Shown here: piece after piece, positions 1 to 5,190 of the stretch
How the letters are laid out: each line of letters opens with the position of its first letter
Position numbering within the stretch: position 1 is the stretch's first letter
NCBI GenBank assembly: GCA_937920455.1
Contig: CALETX010000143.1
Span: 1 to 5,190, forward strand
Reading direction: 5' to 3'
Origin: an uncultured bacterium
Lineage (GTDB): Bacteria > Verrucomicrobiota > Kiritimatiellia > UBA8416 > CALETX01
DNA: 5,190 nucleotides
The notes under the pieces: generated by a model
Seen by the model: only the letters and a program-made list of their open reading frames with translations
What the model was told of the DNA's origin: nothing
The model's database searches: none
Position numbers and translations under genes: made by a program

Positions 1-1
1 A

Positions 2-610
2 GTTATGGAACACGTGCGTGCTGGAGTTATCGGCAAGGTTGTTCGCGTTGAGACGCGCATGGGTGGGTGGTCCAAGCCGGGTGAATGGTGGCGTGCCAGT
101 AAGTCAATATCCGGCGGCATCCTGTACGACTGGGGCGTTCATCTGCTTGAATACACGCTGCAGATTGTCAACTCCGACATTGTGGAGGTCAGCGGCTATC
201 TATGGAAAGGCGTTTGGGCAAAGGAGAGCCCTTGGAAGGACGATACGAACGAGGACGATGGTTTTGTGATGGTCCGTTACGCAAGCGGTTCGTGGTCTCT
301 ACTGACCATGAGCGCGATAGAGTCGAAACCCGTTCCAGACTGGTTCAAGGTCACTGGGACTAAAGGCGCGCTTGTTGCCAACTGGGATGCTGTGGACGTG
401 ATCACGCATGATGGCCCGAAGACCATTACGGTTCGTGTGCCCAATCCTCCGGGTCAGAGTCCGGCGCTATACAAGAACATTGCGAATCATCTTGTGAGCG
501 GTGAACCGCTGGTGATTACTGCCGAATGGGCCCGCCGACCGATACATATTCTTGATCTTGCCTGCCGCAGCGCCGCTGCGGGAAGGGCGATGAAGGCTGT
601 CTATAAGTAG
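2..610 (+). CDS. Gfo/Idh/MocA-family NAD(P)-dependent oxidoreductase, C-terminal part (5' truncated by window)
   Basis: The frame is open to the left edge, so the true start and the N-terminal Rossmann NAD(P)-binding domain lie outside the window; the Met codon at position 5 is internal. What remains is the C-terminal alpha/beta substrate domain. It opens with the family's G-x-IG-x-V segment (AGVIGKVVRVET), which normally follows the nucleotide-binding domain. It then has a GGILYDWGVHLLEY segment matching the family signature GG-x-L-x-D-x-G-x-H. Counting from the Met at 5, Asp42, Gly44 and His46 are the signature residues, and His46 aligns with the usual catalytic histidine. Glu49 sits where many members have Asp. 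The rest shows the expected strand-rich sheet and a C-terminal helix. Family members oxidise or reduce sugars, inositols and related polyols in the cytoplasm; the substrate cannot be read from this half. No metabolic partner is visible downstream. Confidence 0.85.
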   Translation, partial: VMEHVRAGVIGKVVRVETRMGGWSKPGEWWRASKSISGGILYDWGVHLLEYTLQIVNSDIVEVSGYLWKGVWAKESPWKDDTNEDDGFVMVRYASGSWSLLTMSAIESKPVPDWFKVTGTKGALVANWDAVDVITHDGPKTITVRVPNPPGQSPALYKNIANHLVSGEPLVITAEWARRPIHILDLACRSAAAGRAMKAVYK

Positions 611-625
611 CCTGTTTTGAGCGGA

Positions 626-664
626 GGGCTGGGTATCGGCGGGGGTTCGGGATGTTTCCAGCCC
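626..664 (+). other. Inverted repeat after the oxidoreductase stop
   Basis: GGGCTGG (626-632) and CCAGCCC (658-664) are perfect 7-bp complements around a 25-nt G-rich loop, starting 16 nt after the oxidoreductase stop codon. A T-run does not follow, so it is not a standard intrinsic terminator. It could be an RNA processing or stabilising stem, a protein-binding palindrome, or chance. The heptamer GTTCGGG occurs twice here, at 645-651 in the loop and at 671-677 just after it. Confidence 0.35.
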
Positions 665-696
665 ATTCCTGTTCGGGTGATTCAGGATGCGAGTTT

Positions 697-702
697 GGGA
701 GG
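697..702 (+). promoter_or_regulatory. Shine-Dalgarno of the possible CxxC minigene
   Basis: GGGAGG lies 4 nt before the ATG at 707 and 7 nt before the ATG at 710, the latter being standard spacing. It is the strongest ribosome binding sequence between the oxidoreductase and the DUF89 gene. The DUF89 start itself has no comparable purine run, which suggests that ribosomes load here and reach the DUF89 start by coupling. Confidence 0.45.
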
Positions 703-706
703 ATCC

Positions 707-787
707 ATGATGAGGGAGTACTGCTTTGGCTGTCTGACGTCGCGTCTGATGGTTGAGTTTCGGTCTGGTAATCGCAGAATGAGATAA
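707..787 (+). CDS. Possible 26-residue minigene with CxxC, translationally coupled to the DUF89 gene
   Basis: This small frame starts with two adjacent ATG codons (707 and 710) behind a GGGAGG ribosome binding site. It ends in a TAA at 785-787 whose last base is the A of the DUF89 start codon, a TAATG junction typical of translational coupling. The peptide begins MMREYCFGCLTSRLM and finishes with a basic stretch. Its REYCFGC segment resembles the N terminus of the adjacent DUF89 protein (REDCLVC), including the spacing of the two cysteines. It may be a leader peptide that delivers ribosomes to the weak DUF89 start, a remnant of a duplicated DUF89 5' end, or an accidental frame. No promoter or conservation evidence is available here, so its status as a real gene is uncertain. 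Confidence 0.35.
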   Translation: MMREYCFGCLTSRLMVEFRSGNRRMR

Positions 788-1677
788 TGAGAGCCCGCGA
801 AGATTGTCTTGTCTGTATTCTCAAGCAAGCTCTGAACACGGCGAGGATCGCCACACGCAATGCTGCCCGCCGCCGTGAAATTCTGAACAAGATTGCGGTC
901 TTGCTGCCAGGGTTGAGGCTCGATCAGACTCCCGCTGCTCTATCAAAGGATGTTTACACAATAACGAGCGAGATCACAGGCAAACGGGATCCTTATCTTT
1001 GTCTGAAGAAAGAGACGAACAAGGCGGCGCTCCGCTTGCTGCCCTCGATTCGGCGTATGGTTCGCGGGGCGGTTGATCCGCTTGAGGCAGCGGTGAAAGC
1101 TGCTATTGCAGGTAACATCATTGATCTCGGTATAGGGCACACATTTGATATCCGTCGGGATATACGGAGGATCATAGACGAGCCGTTAACTGTGAGCGTA
1201 TTGCCGCGTTTTCGCAGAGAGCTAAAGCGTGGCCGGCTATGTGTGTATCTGGGCGATAATGCGGGCGAGATTGTGTTTGACAGTCTTTTGGTTGAGGCGA
1301 TGGCAGAAAAGGGCGTGAGGGTCATTTTTGTCGTCAAGTCTGGACCCATCATAAACGATGCCACTGTTTCCGACGCAAAGATTGGAGGGCTTGACAGGAT
1401 TGCAGACATCATTGAAACAGGTTCGGACGACATAGGCATCAACTGGCGACGGGTGTCGCCAGTTTTCAAGAAGGCCGTTGCGGATGCTGACTTTTTGATA
1501 GCGAAGGGACACGGCAACTTCGAAACTTGCGAGGACAGGCACGAGAACTTTTACTTTCTTCTTAAGGCAAAGTGCGAGGTGGTCGCCTCAGTGTTAGGGG
1601 TGCCTCTCGGCTCGACGGTTTTCACGCACATCAGCCGTACCAGACGCGCTTTCCACAAAGGCCGCCTCTTGAAGTGA
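787..1677 (+). CDS. DUF89 / ARMT1-like domain metal-dependent phosphatase (subfamily I-like)
   Basis: This 296-residue protein matches the DUF89 (ARMT1-like) family over its whole length and is close to the size of the prokaryotic members. An N-terminal Cys7-x-x-Cys10 pair, characteristic of the archaeal/bacterial subfamily I, is followed by a helical region. The core has GNIIDLG (109-115), LGDNAGE (155-161), GPIINDAT (186-193), TGSDDIG (211-217), KGHGNFE (240-246) and a late LLKAKCEVVA segment. Asp157 and Asn158 in GDNAGE and Asp191 in INDAT are the likely metal ligands by analogy with characterised members. The family hydrolyses reactive or damaged phosphoesters with a divalent metal; nucleotides are the reported substrates for subfamily I. 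The ATG at 787 is the earliest start possible after an in-frame stop at 769-771. It has no good ribosome binding site of its own and overlaps the stop of a possible minigene. The physiological substrate is not deducible. Confidence 0.85.
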   Translation: MRAREDCLVCILKQALNTARIATRNAARRREILNKIAVLLPGLRLDQTPAALSKDVYTITSEITGKRDPYLCLKKETNKAALRLLPSIRRMVRGAVDPLEAAVKAAIAGNIIDLGIGHTFDIRRDIRRIIDEPLTVSVLPRFRRELKRGRLCVYLGDNAGEIVFDSLLVEAMAEKGVRVIFVVKSGPIINDATVSDAKIGGLDRIADIIETGSDDIGINWRRVSPVFKKAVADADFLIAKGHGNFETCEDRHENFYFLLKAKCEVVASVLGVPLGSTVFTHISRTRRAFHKGRLLK

Positions 1678-1684
1678 CCATTTG

Positions 1685-1710
1685 GCTGGTCGGAGAAGAT
1701 GCCGACCGGC
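1685..1710 (+). other. Strong hairpin in the DUF89-argF spacer
   Basis: GCTGGTCGG (1685-1693) pairs with CCGACCGGC (1702-1710) to give a 9-bp stem with one T-G wobble and an 8-nt loop (AGAAGATG). It starts 8 nt after the DUF89 stop codon. The sequence after it is not T-rich, so it is not a canonical intrinsic terminator; it may instead stabilise the upstream mRNA end, cause pausing, or separate expression of the DUF89 gene from the carbamoyltransferase genes. The rest of the 141-nt spacer shows no convincing gene or promoter. Confidence 0.45.
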
Positions 1711-1818
1711 GGTGGCCAATATCATGTTCTTGACGCAGGTCGGGCAAAACGATGCCTTGCGCGGCTACACGGAATCGTGCACCATTGTCGGCAGAAGGCA
1801 ATCGGCCGGGGGTGAGCG

Positions 1819-2808
1819 ATGCGTATTAGAAACGTGCTCAAAGGCAGAAGTTTGTTGAGGCTACAAGATCTTTCAGACGAAGAACTGTTGTACTTGCTGG
1901 ACCTTGCGGACCGTTTGAAGGAACGCAAGCGTAGCGGCAAGCGCGGCTGCCTGTTGCACAGGCGGCACATTGCGATGATTTTCGAAAAGGCATCTACACG
2001 GACTCGATGCGCCGTCTCGGTTGCCGCGTCCGACGAGGGCGGCCATGCGGAATATCTTTCCGCTAATGAGATTCATCTCGGCAAGAAGGAATCGGTCGTT
2101 GACACGGCGAAGGTGCTTGGGCGGATGTTCGATGGAATGCTGTTCAGGGGGTACAAGCAGGAGACGGTGGAGCTCCTGGCCAAGCACTCCGGTGTGCCGG
2201 TGTGGAACGGCCTTACTGATGAGTATCATCCCACTCAGGCGCTTGCCGACCTGATGACCATCAGGGAGAATTTCGGGCGTCTCAAGGGGTTGAAAGTGGT
2301 TTTCATCGGCGACGGCCGGAACAATGTGGCGACCTCGCTTATGGATGGATGCGCTAAATGCGGCATGAATTTTGTCAGCTGCGCCCCACGGGAGCTTGCT
2401 CCGAGCGAGGACAAGCTGGCGGCGGCCCGGGAGAGTGCCCGCAGGTCGGGGGGTTCGGTTGCTGTGCTGCACGATCCACAAGAGGCGATGCGCGACGCGA
2501 ATGTCGTTTACACCGATGTCTGGGTTTCGATGGGCGAGGAAAAGAAGATGAATGAGCGACGAAGACAGCTTGCGCCGTATCAGGTCACGATGGATTTGAT
2601 CAGGCAAACGGGCAATGCGGAAAATGGCAGGGTGATATTCCTTCATTGTCTGCCGGCTTTTCATGACAGGCACACCGACGTGACGAAGGAAATCGGCGCC
2701 ATGGAAGTGACCGATGAGGTATTTCAGGCGCCTTTCTCCAAGGTGTTTGACGAGGCGGAGAACAGGGTGCACACTATAAAAGCTCTGATGGTTGCCACAA
2801 TTCGATAG
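1819..2808 (+). CDS. argF: Ornithine carbamoyltransferase
   Basis: It transfers the carbamoyl group from carbamoyl phosphate to ornithine, giving citrulline and phosphate, in cytoplasmic arginine synthesis. The 329 residues are normal for the family. The carbamoyl-phosphate motif STRTR is at 59-63, the GKKES loop at 88-92, and HPTQ at 137-140. The second domain opens with FIGDGRNN (162-169). DVWVSMG (233-239) is the ornithine-specific loop and separates this enzyme from other transcarbamoylases. HCLPA (276-280) carries the catalytic Cys277, and ENRVHT (314-319) has the C-terminal arginine. All expected active-site motifs are intact. An in-frame stop at 1813-1815 lies just upstream, so the ATG at 1819 is the first possible ATG start; the GGGGGTGA just before it is a short-spaced ribosome binding site. 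A catabolic role (ArcB) is possible in principle, but no carbamate kinase or arginine deiminase gene is visible. The aspartate carbamoyltransferase gene follows after 16 nt. Confidence 0.95.
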   Translation: MRIRNVLKGRSLLRLQDLSDEELLYLLDLADRLKERKRSGKRGCLLHRRHIAMIFEKASTRTRCAVSVAASDEGGHAEYLSANEIHLGKKESVVDTAKVLGRMFDGMLFRGYKQETVELLAKHSGVPVWNGLTDEYHPTQALADLMTIRENFGRLKGLKVVFIGDGRNNVATSLMDGCAKCGMNFVSCAPRELAPSEDKLAAARESARRSGGSVAVLHDPQEAMRDANVVYTDVWVSMGEEKKMNERRRQLAPYQVTMDLIRQTGNAENGRVIFLHCLPAFHDRHTDVTKEIGAMEVTDEVFQAPFSKVFDEAENRVHTIKALMVATIR

Positions 2809-2809
2809 G

Positions 2810-2815
2810 AAGGAG
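2810..2815 (+). promoter_or_regulatory. Shine-Dalgarno that fixes the pyrB start at 2825
   Basis: AAGGAG begins immediately after the argF stop codon and lies 9 nt before the ATG at 2825. It favours that start over an in-frame TTG at 2792 that would overlap argF and add 11 residues with no ribosome binding site. Confidence 0.75.
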
Positions 2816-2824
2816 TTCGTCTGC

Positions 2825-3904
2825 ATGGGGGCACTCACGGACATTCGACTGGACGAGTACTTGAAGCTATCCCAGGTTGAGAAGGGTGCCTATTTGAAGC
2901 GCGACGGACGTCTGTTCCATGTTCTTTTTGCACAGCAATTCGGAAGGGAGGACCTTGAATCACTCGGCAGACTTGCCACACGGATACGATTCATTGCCAA
3001 GACCAAGGAGGGAATGGACTTCCTCAGGAACGTGCTTTCTGACAAGAGGGCAATGCTCTATTTCTCCCAGCCGAGCACGAGGACGTTTCTGTCATTTTGC
3101 GCCGCATGCCAGATACTTGGTATCACAACGGGCGAGGTGCGTGACACGTCAACATCAAGCGAGTTAAAGGGTGAATCTCGTGAAGATTCGGTGCGGACGT
3201 TCAGTTCGTACTTCGATCTTATCATCATGAGGTCAGAGATCGGCGGGCTGGCCGAGCGCATGGCATGGACGCTTTCCAACACCGAGCGGCCAGTTCCAAT
3301 AATCAATGCCGGCTCGGGAAAGGATCAGCATCCAACACAGGCTCTGCTTGACATCTACACTCTCCAGCGCAGCTTTGAAACCACTGGCGGAATAGACGGC
3401 AAGACCATCATGTTTGTCGGGGATCTTGCTCGCGGCAGGACAGTTCGGTCGCTTTCCCTCCTCTTGTTGAACTACAGCGATGTGCGTCAGTATTTCGTTG
3501 CACCGGAGGGGTATCAGATAGGCTCCGATATTCTGCAAACGCTGGATAAGGCGGGAGTAAGATACAAGCTGAGTTCAGATTTTCATGCGCTCATACCGGA
3601 GGCCGACGCCATATACATGACAAGGGTGCAGGACGAGTGGGACAAAACAGACGGCAAGCCGGCGGTTTCTTTTGACAGAGGGAGGTATTCCTTCGGCGTC
3701 GAGGATCTCAAGCGGCTCAAGGAGAAAGCTGTCCTGATGCATCCGTTTCCACGACGCACGGAGATTGATCCGGCGGTTGACCACGATCCGCGAGCGGTTT
3801 ACTGGCGGCAGATGCGCAATGGGATGTGGATACGGGCGGCACTGATCGCCACGATATTCGGTCGCGAGAAGGTGATTGATGAGCATGCGGCGTCTAAGGT
3901 TTAG
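2825..3904 (+). CDS. pyrB: Aspartate carbamoyltransferase, catalytic chain, N-terminally extended
   Basis: It catalyses carbamoyl phosphate plus aspartate to N-carbamoyl-aspartate, the committed step of pyrimidine synthesis. Starting at the ATG at 2825 it has 359 residues, against 311 for E. coli PyrB. About 30 extra residues lie before the carbamoyl-phosphate domain. Active-site features, with E. coli equivalents in brackets, are STRTF at 84-88 (STRTR), Lys115 in ELKGES (Lys84), Arg136 (Arg105), QHPTQ at 168-172 with His169 (His134), DLARGRTVRSL at 200-210 with Arg205 (Arg167), TRVQ at 266-269 (Arg229, Gln231) and HPFPR at 306-310 (HPLPR). The last Arg of STRTR is Phe and the Leu of HPLPR is Phe; the other key residues are kept. 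The DLxxGRTV and TRVQ motifs and the absence of an SMG loop distinguish it from its ornithine-specific neighbour. No pyrI regulatory-chain gene or dihydroorotase gene is in the window. It is likely cotranscribed with argF. Confidence 0.92.
   Translation: MGALTDIRLDEYLKLSQVEKGAYLKRDGRLFHVLFAQQFGREDLESLGRLATRIRFIAKTKEGMDFLRNVLSDKRAMLYFSQPSTRTFLSFCAACQILGITTGEVRDTSTSSELKGESREDSVRTFSSYFDLIIMRSEIGGLAERMAWTLSNTERPVPIINAGSGKDQHPTQALLDIYTLQRSFETTGGIDGKTIMFVGDLARGRTVRSLSLLLLNYSDVRQYFVAPEGYQIGSDILQTLDKAGVRYKLSSDFHALIPEADAIYMTRVQDEWDKTDGKPAVSFDRGRYSFGVEDLKRLKEKAVLMHPFPRRTEIDPAVDHDPRAVYWRQMRNGMWIRAALIATIFGREKVIDEHAASKV
3867..3872 (+). promoter_or_regulatory. Shine-Dalgarno of the repeat lipoprotein gene, inside pyrB
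   Basis: AGAAGG lies within the pyrB coding sequence, 6 nt before the ATG at 3879. It supports 3879, rather than the in-frame ATG at 3885, as the start of the lipoprotein gene and implies translation coupled to the end of pyrB. Confidence 0.6.
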
Positions 3905-5190
3905 TCTGCCGGGACGTATCATTCTTGCGGCAGGACTCTTATTGACGACATCATGCGCGTCCTTTCGTCCCGGTTCGCCAGTGGCGTGGTCCGAGCGAGA
4001 TCTGGACGGCGCCCTCAGGAGGCGGGCAGCCGGTCCGATAGTGGAGGTGTCAACTGCCACGAACGGCATGAGCCTGTGCGCTGTCCGGCCCTTCTATTGC
4101 AGAGTTGCGGATCCGGCGAGGGACAGAACGCTGCATGAGTACTTGTGGCCCATGGGGATGGACAAGTCGCTGGGCTCGGAGCGGTACTGGCGTGTGCTTT
4201 CGGTTTTTGGACATGATTTTGAATCTTCCGACCGCATGTCACGATACAGGACCGTTGTTTTTCCACTCGCGGCGTGGGGAAAAGATTCAGACGGGCGTGG
4301 TTATTTCGGTTTGTTTCCCATTGGCGGTGTGGTTCGCGAATTCCTCGGTCAGGATCGCATCGTTTTCGCGATGTTTCCCCTGTACCTTGACACATCGGTG
4401 AACGATGTGCGGACGCTTGACATACTGTGGCCGGTGATTTCGTTCACAAAAGGCGAGGGCGTGAGCCGTTTTCGTATTTTCCCCTTGTATGGGTTTTCGG
4501 AACGGGAGGGCCAGTGGAAAAAAGGTTTTGTGCTATGGCCATTATGGACATGGGGCAGGTTCGAGAGCGAAAAAGGCCCGACCGGCGAGGGGTTTATTCT
4601 CTTTCCGCTGTTGGGCCATACCGAATTGACGGATCAGGAAACGTGGATGATTTTTCCTCCCTTCTTTAGATGCTCTGTCAACGACCGTGGATATCGGTCC
4701 ATCAATTGTCCTTGGCCTTTTTTCCAGTATGTGGACGGGAAGGATGAGTCAAAATTGTTTCTATGGCCAATATGGGGACACCATGGGGGGCCGGGTTTCG
4801 ACTACCATTTTTTCCTGTGGCCCATCGGCTCCAGGCTGAGTGTGGATAGAGGCGACAGAGTGGTGGAGCGAACGTCCATGTTTCCGTTGTGGTTTTATGA
4901 GACGACAGAAGACGCCGGCGAAGGCGCCATCTCCGGCGGTCCGGAAGTGGTCGGGAAATACGCCAAGCTGTGGCCTGTTTTTTCCTACAGGCGTGAAGAC
5001 GAAACCTGGCGGTTGCGGGTGCCGGACCTGTGGCCTGGCAAGCATCTCTCGCCGATAGAGCGCAACTGGGCGCCGCTTTGGACACTGTATCAGCGGGAGG
5101 GCGTGGGCGCTGAGGGTGGAGAGGAGCTGTTGTGGGGACTTTACCGTCGAAGATGGGATGGCCGTGGGGGAGTGAGTATTTCGCTGTTTC
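3879..5190 (+). CDS. Predicted lipoprotein with tandem LWP/FPL aromatic-proline repeats (3' truncated by window)
   Basis: A stop-free frame of 437 codons runs from the ATG at 3879 past the window end. It overlaps the last 26 bp of pyrB in another frame. The N terminus is a lipoprotein signal peptide: basic MSMRRLR, then a hydrophobic IILAAGLLL core, then TTSC with Cys26 as the acylation site. Thr at -3 is a permissive rather than ideal lipobox residue. Ala27 and Ser28 follow the cysteine, so there is no inner-membrane retention Asp by the E. coli rule. From residue 89 on, the protein consists of short units, each centred on a hydrophobic-aromatic-Pro-hydrophobic core (LWPM, LFPI, MFPL, LWPV and so on), mostly 17-22 residues apart and separated by Gly- and charge-rich turns. 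This suggests an all-beta repeat fold. There are two close cysteine pairs, Cys67/Cys74 and Cys265/Cys277. I do not recognise the family and assign no function; an outer-membrane or periplasmic location is inferred. Confidence 0.85.
   Translation, partial: MSMRRLRFSLPGRIILAAGLLLTTSCASFRPGSPVAWSERDLDGALRRRAAGPIVEVSTATNGMSLCAVRPFYCRVADPARDRTLHEYLWPMGMDKSLGSERYWRVLSVFGHDFESSDRMSRYRTVVFPLAAWGKDSDGRGYFGLFPIGGVVREFLGQDRIVFAMFPLYLDTSVNDVRTLDILWPVISFTKGEGVSRFRIFPLYGFSEREGQWKKGFVLWPLWTWGRFESEKGPTGEGFILFPLLGHTELTDQETWMIFPPFFRCSVNDRGYRSINCPWPFFQYVDGKDESKLFLWPIWGHHGGPGFDYHFFLWPIGSRLSVDRGDRVVERTSMFPLWFYETTEDAGEGAISGGPEVVGKYAKLWPVFSYRREDETWRLRVPDLWPGKHLSPIERNWAPLWTLYQREGVGAEGGEELLWGLYRRRWDGRGGVSISLF
4143..5144 (+). 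repeat. Degenerate protein-level LWP/FPL repeat array
   Basis: Inside the lipoprotein, the cores are LWPM 89, VFPL 127, LFPI 145, MFPL 165, LWPV 183, IFPL 200, LWPL 219, LFPL 241, IFPP 258, PWPF 278, LWPI 295, LWPI 313, MFPL 334, LWPV 364 and LWPG 384 (residue of first letter). Two decayed copies follow, WAPLW at 397 and LLWGLY at 417. Most neighbouring steps are 17-22 residues; the 89-127 gap is 38 (room for one missing unit) and the 334-364 gap is 30. DNA identity between units is mostly lost, but the cores at 4533 and 4761 still share 14 of 15 bases (CTATGGCCA followed by TTATGG or ATATGG). Confidence 0.8.

Noticed and set aside
1730..1758. TTGACG resembling a -35 box ahead of argF
   Set aside because: At 16-18 nt spacing the downstream hexamers (for example TGCCTT at 1753-1758) match TATAAT poorly, so no promoter is called.
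1724..1858. A 44-codon plus-strand frame starting in the DUF89-argF spacer and running into argF
   Set aside because: No ribosome binding site is visible and it overlaps the argF coding start in another frame; no recognisable motif.
2747..2780. TTGACG and TATAAA near the end of argF, promoter-like for pyrB
   Set aside because: The spacing is 22 nt, too long for a sigma-70 promoter, and the bases encode the conserved argF C-terminal segment (FDEAENRVHTIKA).
2792..2824. TTG start for pyrB at 2792, overlapping argF
   Set aside because: It has no ribosome binding site, whereas the ATG at 2825 has AAGGAG at 9 nt.
1873..2844. Long minus-strand open frame of 323 codons opposite argF
   Set aside because: It lies antisense to a gene with all active-site motifs intact, and its translation has no recognisable domain; it is a shadow frame.
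4015..5085. Minus-strand frames of about 95-127 codons and short plus-strand frames opposite or within the last gene
   Set aside because: The continuous lipoprotein frame from 3879 accounts for the region with signal peptide and repeats; the others show low-complexity, domain-free translations.
1..5190. CRISPR array, tRNA/rRNA genes, insertion sequences, defence or toxin genes
   Set aside because: No direct repeat arrays, cloverleaf or rRNA sequence, terminal inverted repeats, transposase or defence motifs were found on reading the window.

Overview
The window reads as one co-directional bacterial gene cluster: every supported gene is on the + strand, gaps are short, and the last three genes are tightly spaced or overlapping. 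Base composition is moderately GC-rich. The gene content is a Gfo/Idh/MocA sugar-type oxidoreductase, a DUF89 subfamily I-like phosphatase, an N-terminally extended aspartate carbamoyltransferase without a visible regulatory subunit gene, and a lipoprotein with a TTSC-type lipobox. This would fit an environmental, possibly uncultivated bacterium; the PVC superphylum (Lentisphaerota/Kiritimatiellota-like) or a neighbouring candidate phylum is a guess only, and nothing in the window fixes the taxonomy.

Layout: 1-610 is the C-terminal half of a Gfo/Idh/MocA oxidoreductase whose start lies outside the window. 611-786 is a spacer with a 7-bp inverted repeat, followed by a possible 26-residue minigene (707-787) that has a strong ribosome binding site and a CxxC motif and ends in a TAATG junction with the next gene. 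787-1677 encodes a DUF89 (ARMT1-like) metal-dependent phosphatase. 1678-1818 is a spacer with a 9-bp hairpin. 1819-2808 encodes ornithine carbamoyltransferase (argF). 2825-3904 encodes aspartate carbamoyltransferase (pyrB), starting 16 nt after argF. 3879-5190 is an uninterrupted reading frame that overlaps the pyrB 3' end by 26 bp and runs off the window; it encodes a predicted lipoprotein built of about 16 degenerate aromatic-proline (LWP/FPL) repeats.

The core is the tandem pair of transcarbamoylases. Both consume carbamoyl phosphate, one for arginine (citrulline) and one for pyrimidines (carbamoyl-aspartate), so the pair sits at the branch point of that labile intermediate. The DUF89 protein upstream belongs to a family linked to hydrolysis of damaged or reactive phosphometabolites, with nucleotides reported as substrates for the prokaryotic subfamily, which is compatible with a housekeeping role beside nucleotide synthesis. 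The repeat lipoprotein has no obvious metabolic link to these enzymes and is the least explained item here.
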